Part shown: positions 5,906-8,595 of the stretch, one piece after another | Layout: the number at the start of each line of letters is the position of its first letter | Position numbering within the stretch: the first letter of the stretch is position 1 | Assembly (NCBI GenBank): GCA_022708585.1 | Contig: JAKIYJ010000051.1 | Location: forward strand, 1-8,595 | Direction: 5' to 3' | Origin: Bacteroidota bacterium | GTDB lineage: Bacteria > Bacteroidota > Bacteroidia > Bacteroidales > JAKIYJ01 | Length of the DNA: 8,595 nucleotides | Position numbers and translations under genes: made by a program | The notes under the pieces: generated by a model | Databases searched by the model: none | Seen by the model: only the letters and a program-made list of their open reading frames with translations | Told to the model about the DNA's origin: nothing

Positions 5906-6430
5906 TTATTTCTCTCCTACAAATTGATCCTCTTTATTTTTAAATAATACATTAAAAGAAGTTAAACTGCCATATATTCTGGTAATATATTGTTGAATAT
6001 TAACTTTTTCTTCATCAATCAAATTACTGCTGTTAACTCTCTGTTCAAGTACTCGTATTCTATCGCGAATCATCACAATTTTATGAAAAAAAACTTCAAT
6101 GGGCATTTCTTTTTCTTTAAGTGTATTATTGCCTGGTACGAGAATCAGTTTTCCTCCTGTCCATTTTCCTGCCAATGGTACTGTTTCTTGAATATCGGAA
6201 AAATCACGTAATATATTTATTAAACGGCGTTCTATTTTTTCATAACTAATTAAATCAGAAGGAGTTTCAACTGCTTCTATTATTTCTAAACCCTGCGCAT
6301 TTTTTAGTATATTCTTAATTCCATGTTCCATAAAAGTTATTTCATAAGAATCGGTTCTAACCTGTATAATAACACCAGTACCGTATATATGGTGTTTAAC
6401 TCGTGATCCTATGCCTAGATCTGTAATCAT
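5906..6430 (-). CDS. Conserved Bacteroidota protein with N-terminal tudor/KOW-like domain
   Basis: The product is 174 residues starting at the ATG at 6430. The first 50 residues, GIGSRVKHHIYGTGVIIQV (6-24) followed by YEITFMEHGIKNI, have the small beta-barrel pattern (G-x-R-V-x-H-x-x-Y-G-x-G-V) of the tudor-like domain seen at the C-terminus of UvrD/PcrA helicases and in CarD-like proteins, where it contacts RNA polymerase or other partners. The remainder is mainly helical, with the conserved-looking stretch PIEVFFHKIVMIRDRIRVLE (110-129) and EEKVNIQQYITRIYGSL (140-156). I recall this two-part protein as a widespread uncharacterised Bacteroidota family. No catalytic motif, signal peptide or membrane segment is seen, so it is probably cytoplasmic. 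A role in transcription or DNA repair is possible from the N-terminal domain only. It lies 99 bp upstream of porQ on the same strand; co-transcription is possible. Confidence 0.85.
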   Translation of the reverse strand: MITDLGIGSRVKHHIYGTGVIIQVRTDSYEITFMEHGIKNILKNAQGLEIIEAVETPSDLISYEKIERRLINILRDFSDIQETVPLAGKWTGGKLILVPGNNTLKEKEMPIEVFFHKIVMIRDRIRVLEQRVNSSNLIDEEKVNIQQYITRIYGSLTSFNVLFKNKEDQFVGEK

Positions 6431-6513
6431 AATTCATTTTTTTTAATTAGACAAACCTTGATTGTTTTGGCTTTATTCTAAAAAATTGTTGTAATTATGC
6501 ATAATACATTAAG

Positions 6514-6574
6514 TTTATAAAGTTCATAAAGTTCATAAAGTTCATAAAGTTATAAAGTTATAAAGTTTGTAAAG
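6514..6574 (+). repeat. 9-bp tandem array attached to repeat copy 2
   Basis: Plus-strand units: TTTATAAAG (6514-6522), three TTCATAAAG (6523-6549), two shortened TTATAAAG (6550-6565) and TTTGTAAAG (6566-6574). These are the same unit variants as in the array of copy 1, and they read in the same direction on the plus strand even though the attached element is inverted. Two 8-nt units break the three-codon periodicity. Confidence 0.85.
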
Positions 6575-6687
6575 TTATTGGTGTTATGAAAATGGAGAGG
6601 TTTGAGAATATTATTTCCACAGCGGTGATTTTTCTTTTCGCCATTTTCTTGTATGGCAGTTGTGTCCTCGTTACAAACGAGGACGAG
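6566..6687 (-). repeat. Dispersed REP-like element, copy 2 (inverted relative to copy 1)
   Basis: The reverse complement of this 122-bp stretch matches 4291-4419 at about 96%, with five transitions, no transversions, an 8-nt gap and a 1-nt gap. The hairpin end faces away from copy 1, so the two copies bracket a ~2.4 kb segment carrying porQ and the tudor-like gene as outward-ended inverted repeats. In copy 2 the embedded MKMERFENII start (ATG at 6586, plus strand) is followed by an open frame, whereas copy 1 is shifted. No target duplication is obvious next to the hairpin ends. Confidence 0.85.
6664..6684. other. 9-bp stem-loop at the outer end of repeat copy 2
   Basis: GTCCTCGTT (6664-6672), loop ACA, AACGAGGAC (6676-6684). 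It is the same hairpin as in copy 1 but one pair shorter, because the tenth pair C-G of copy 1 is altered by one of the transitions. It lies 63 bp beyond the coaE stop codon and so would be in the 3' end of the coaE transcript. Confidence 0.85.
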
Positions 6688-6747
6688 AGTATGAGAAAAC
6701 AAAATTTTTGAACAACATTTATTTTGAATAAAGTCATTGTTTTATGT

Positions 6748-7338
6748 TTAATTACTTGTTATTAATTTATTATGAATTGTCAATATTTGAGGTAAAACAG
6801 CCCGAATATCATCGTTAATAATAATAAAATCACTCAATTTTGTTTTCATATCTTCATCCCATTGATTAGATTCACGAGCCATTATAGTTTCTTCATCCCA
6901 TCCATTTCTTTTTTTTACTCTTTCAAAACGTATATGTTTGGGAGCTTTAATCAATATAACATAATCTGTATCTTCTTGAAAATTGCCTTCAAAAATCACA
7001 GCCGATTCATGTATGCAATATTTTGCCGATGAATCAAGTGTTTTATACCATTTTCTAAATTCAATTTTAACCAGTGGATGTATAATTTTGACCAGGCTGT
7101 CAAGTTTTATATTATCATTAAAAATTAAATTTGCAAGTAATGATTTATTTATTTGTGTATCGTTATTAATAATGTTTTTACCAAAAATTTGTATGATTTT
7201 ATCTATAATTTCCTTTCGTTCATAAAGTTGTTTTGCAACACTGTCGGCATCAAATACAGGTATTCCTATGATTTTAAAAATCCTGGAAACTGTGGTTTTT
7301 CCACTTCCAATATTACCGGTAAGTGCTACTTTTAACAT
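6748..7338 (-). CDS. coaE: Dephospho-CoA kinase
   Basis: CoaE phosphorylates the 3'-hydroxyl of dephospho-CoA with ATP, the last step of coenzyme A synthesis, in the cytoplasm. The 196 residues fit the usual length of about 200. Visible are the P-loop GNIGSGKT at 8-15, FDADSVAKQLY at 29-39 (substrate-binding DAD), the HPLV motif at 87-90, the ESAVIFE strand at 111-117 and the lid region RFERVKKRNGWDEETIMARESNQ at about 137-159 with its arginine and RxxNQ-like end; ADxVIxN is represented by LSDFIIIND at 168-176. The ATG at 7338 lies 5 bp after the YbbR-like gene's stop, so the two are surely co-transcribed. This pairing is common in Bacteroidota. Nothing is truncated. The transcript continues into the gap that carries repeat copy 2. 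Confidence 0.96.
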   Translation of the reverse strand: MLKVALTGNIGSGKTTVSRIFKIIGIPVFDADSVAKQLYERKEIIDKIIQIFGKNIINNDTQINKSLLANLIFNDNIKLDSLVKIIHPLVKIEFRKWYKTLDSSAKYCIHESAVIFEGNFQEDTDYVILIKAPKHIRFERVKKRNGWDEETIMARESNQWDEDMKTKLSDFIIINDDIRAVLPQILTIHNKLITSN

Positions 7339-7343
7339 TTTGA

Positions 7344-8069
7344 TTATTTTGTTTTTTTAACAGGAATAATAATTTTAACACTATCGGGCGAAATAAATAT
7401 GTTCTTATCTGGTGGTAATAGTTTTAAATAAATTTTTTTATTTGAAGTAATATTTTTAATTTTACAATATTCTGTTTTTATAAAGTCAATTTTACTTATT
7501 ACGCTATCAAATCCTTTAATATTAACAGTTTTAGGTTCTATTATAATAGAATCAGCCTGTTCATATCCTTTTGCAAAAACAAGATTCAAATCGGGACTCA
7601 CCTTTACCTGTTTATAGGCGGCTTTTGTAAAAGTAATAAATAAAGTATCCGTTTTTGTTGCATTTATTTTTTTATTATATAATTTTCTTTGATTAAAAGC
7701 CACTACATCTCTGGCTTTTGCCCATCCTGTATATGTTTTGTTATTGCTTTGATTAATTTTAACTTTTGTAACATCCAATAAAAGAGTATCTAATGTTTCA
7801 AAATATTTCATTTTTATAATTTTATATCCATTAGCTGTAATATATGCAGAAATATTATCAGGGGCTTCCGATATTAACAAGTTGCGTTTTTCAGTATTAA
7901 TGTATTTTAATGGGAAAGTAAACTCAATAGTATATTCTTTTGACAGTTCAATCATTAGCCAGCTCAGAGCAGACAGTAAAAGGCATAAAAGAAAAATAAA
8001 AAATTCATTTCGAGTTTTATTGTCAATTTTAATATTTTTATTTATTCCAGAAATGTTTTTCTTGACCAT
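7344..8069 (-). CDS. YbbR-like domain protein, membrane-anchored
   Basis: The product is 241 residues from the ATG at 8069. It has a short basic N-terminus, one transmembrane segment (FFIFLLCLLLSALSWLMIEL, about residues 23-42) and an extracytoplasmic part made of beta-rich repeats. The first repeat begins EYTIEFTFPLKYIN and a later one runs VSPDLNLVFAKGY...IIIEPKTVNIKGF, the pattern of YbbR-like domains. In Firmicutes YbbR (CdaR) regulates the diadenylate cyclase CdaA. Whether that applies here is unknown, as no cdaA is in view. The frame also opens at a TTG (8093), which has an AAGG six bases upstream. I prefer the ATG because Bacteroidota seldom rely on Shine-Dalgarno pairing, but eight extra residues are possible. 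It sits between yajC and coaE in the order I know from this phylum. The family call rests on context plus topology and repeat pattern. Confidence 0.82.
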   Translation of the reverse strand: MVKKNISGINKNIKIDNKTRNEFFIFLLCLLLSALSWLMIELSKEYTIEFTFPLKYINTEKRNLLISEAPDNISAYITANGYKIIKMKYFETLDTLLLDVTKVKINQSNNKTYTGWAKARDVVAFNQRKLYNKKINATKTDTLFITFTKAAYKQVKVSPDLNLVFAKGYEQADSIIIEPKTVNIKGFDSVISKIDFIKTEYCKIKNITSNKKIYLKLLPPDKNIFISPDSVKIIIPVKKTK

Positions 8070-8120
8070 AAAAGGTTTCTTAAATAACCTCAATATCTAC
8101 CTTATTATCTAATCATTTTA

Positions 8121-8453
8121 TTATTTTTGAGATAATTCTTCACCAGAATATTGTTGAGCTATGGCACTTTTTTCCATTTTAAGCCTTGTTTGCCCTTCTG
8201 TCTCTATAATTACTGTTTTTTCTGAAACTTCTACTATTTTACCATGAATACCACCAATTGTTATTATTTTATCTCCTTTTTTGAGGTTTTCACGGAATTT
8301 TTTAAGTTCTTTATTCTTTTTTGTCTGAGGACGTATAAAAAATAAATAAAAAACTAAAATAATCAGGATTAAAGGCAATAAAGCACTCAATCCACTACCC
8401 TTCTTGGGGGATTGTTGAGCTTGAAGTAAAATGTTTAATATTAAATTGTTCAT
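8121..8453 (-). CDS. yajC: Preprotein translocase accessory subunit YajC
   Basis: YajC is a small inner-membrane protein that associates with the SecDF complex of the Sec translocon. The 110 residues are typical. A short N-terminus with QAQQSPKKGSG precedes one transmembrane helix (LSALLPLILIILVFYLFFI, 22-40). The family signature RPQTKKNKEL follows at 41-50, then LKKGDKIITIGGIHGKIVEV at 57-76, where the GD...T-x-GG-x-x-G pattern is diagnostic. The ATG at 8453 is the only sensible start. Its upstream region has no Shine-Dalgarno site and consists almost entirely of a 9-bp A/T-rich tandem repeat. The DUF1573 gene ends 38 bp upstream and the YbbR-like gene starts some 50 bp downstream, fitting one operon. 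Confidence 0.95.
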   Translation of the reverse strand: MNNLILNILLQAQQSPKKGSGLSALLPLILIILVFYLFFIRPQTKKNKELKKFRENLKKGDKIITIGGIHGKIVEVSEKTVIIETEGQTRLKMEKSAIAQQYSGEELSQK

Positions 8454-8489
8454 ATTTTTATGATTTTTATGATTTTTATGATTTTTATT
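8454..8489 (-). repeat. 9-bp tandem repeat filling the DUF1573-yajC spacer
   Basis: On the plus strand this is three perfect units ATTTTTATG (8454-8480) and one variant ATTTTTATT (8481-8489); on the coding strand CATAAAAAT. The array ends directly at the yajC ATG and begins two bases after the DUF1573 stop codon, so it makes up nearly the whole leader in front of yajC. Its sequence differs from the TTTRTAAAG arrays elsewhere in the window although the period is the same. Confidence 0.85.
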
Positions 8490-8491
8490 TT

Positions 8492-8595
8492 TTAAGGTGA
8501 AACAACATTAGCCGTTATTTTTAAAATCTTTTCGTTGGGCTGAGTATTAGCAACCAGATTTATTGTTTTAGTGTTTATACCCTTTCGGTTTTTAC
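8492..8595 (-). CDS. DUF1573 domain protein, C-terminal 33 residues (partial)
   Basis: The minus strand is open from the window edge to a TAA at 8492-8494, reading KNRKGINTKTINLVANTQPN, then EKILKITANVVSP. The ending 'G-x-x-x-K-T-I-N-L-x-A-N-T...K-I-L-x-I-x-A-x-V' is the last two strands of the Ig-like fold of DUF1573 proteins, small exported proteins that commonly precede yajC in Bacteroidota. The rest of the gene lies beyond the window. With only 33 residues the call depends partly on the neighbouring yajC. Confidence 0.75.
   Translation of the reverse strand, partial: KNRKGINTKTINLVANTQPNEKILKITANVVSP

Larger units (their letters stand above)
6431..6747. other. Gene-free gap between coaE and the tudor-like gene, carrying repeat copy 2
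   Basis: This 317-bp gap holds the second 9-bp array (6514-6574) and the second REP-like element (6566-6687). The remaining 6431-6510 is AT-rich and should contain the promoter of the tudor-like gene. The best octamer there is the minus-strand AAGGTTTG at 6452-6459, one mismatch from TAnnTTTG, which is weak. A 41-codon plus-strand frame (6586-6711) crosses the element and is discussed as a finding. No standard terminator for coaE is seen; the element's hairpin lacks a T run. Confidence 0.8.

Noticed and set aside
6664..6684. Rho-independent terminator for coaE
   Set aside because: The hairpin is strong but is not followed by a T run on the minus strand, and the same hairpin occurs in copy 1 away from any gene end, so it belongs to the repeat.
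8091..8093. TTG start for the YbbR-like gene
   Set aside because: An AAGG lies six bases upstream, but an ATG eight codons in gives a complete protein with its membrane segment, and Shine-Dalgarno use is rare in this phylum. It is kept only as an alternative.

Overview
The window is AT-rich and every gene in it lies on the minus strand. It looks like a core chromosomal stretch of a Bacteroidota (Bacteroidetes) bacterium. The evidence is a type IX secretion protein (PorQ), the cluster DUF1573 - yajC - ybbR - coaE that I know from this phylum, a 'Bacteroidetes-only' tudor-like protein, almost no Shine-Dalgarno sites, and octamers matching the phylum's TAnnTTTG -7 promoter element. I cannot name the genus.

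Reading in the direction of transcription (high to low coordinates): the 3' end of a DUF1573 gene (8492-8595); yajC (8121-8453); a YbbR-like gene (7344-8069); and coaE (6748-7338). These four are tightly spaced and probably co-transcribed. After a 317 bp repeat-bearing gap come the tudor-like conserved gene (5906-6430) and porQ (4754-5806, GTG start). A 600 bp repeat island follows. Then come a signal-peptide-bearing membrane protein of unknown function (3431-4075), recG (1308-3413) and the first 365 codons of pheT (1-1095, cut by the window edge).

The genes are mostly housekeeping: Phe-tRNA charging, replication-fork rescue, CoA synthesis and a Sec accessory protein, plus one envelope/secretion gene. 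They do not form one pathway. I see no complete new system, no tRNA or rRNA, no CRISPR array and no transposase gene.

The unexplained material is in the two large gaps. Each holds a copy of a ~125 bp element, about 96% identical and in inverted orientation. Each copy ends on its outer side in a strong GTCCTCGTT hairpin and on its inner side in a 9-bp tandem array. Together they bracket the tudor-like gene and porQ. The first copy is joined through its array to a 40-codon remnant that resembles the C-terminus of four-helix-bundle (23S rRNA intervening-sequence type) proteins. The element itself contains a start resembling the N-terminus of the same family. Next to these lie a second GTCCC hairpin and a ~115 bp segment with imperfect terminal inverted repeats abutting the porQ stop. 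A separate 9-bp tandem repeat fills nearly the whole spacer in front of yajC. These dispersed, non-autonomous repeats are the part of the window most worth following up.
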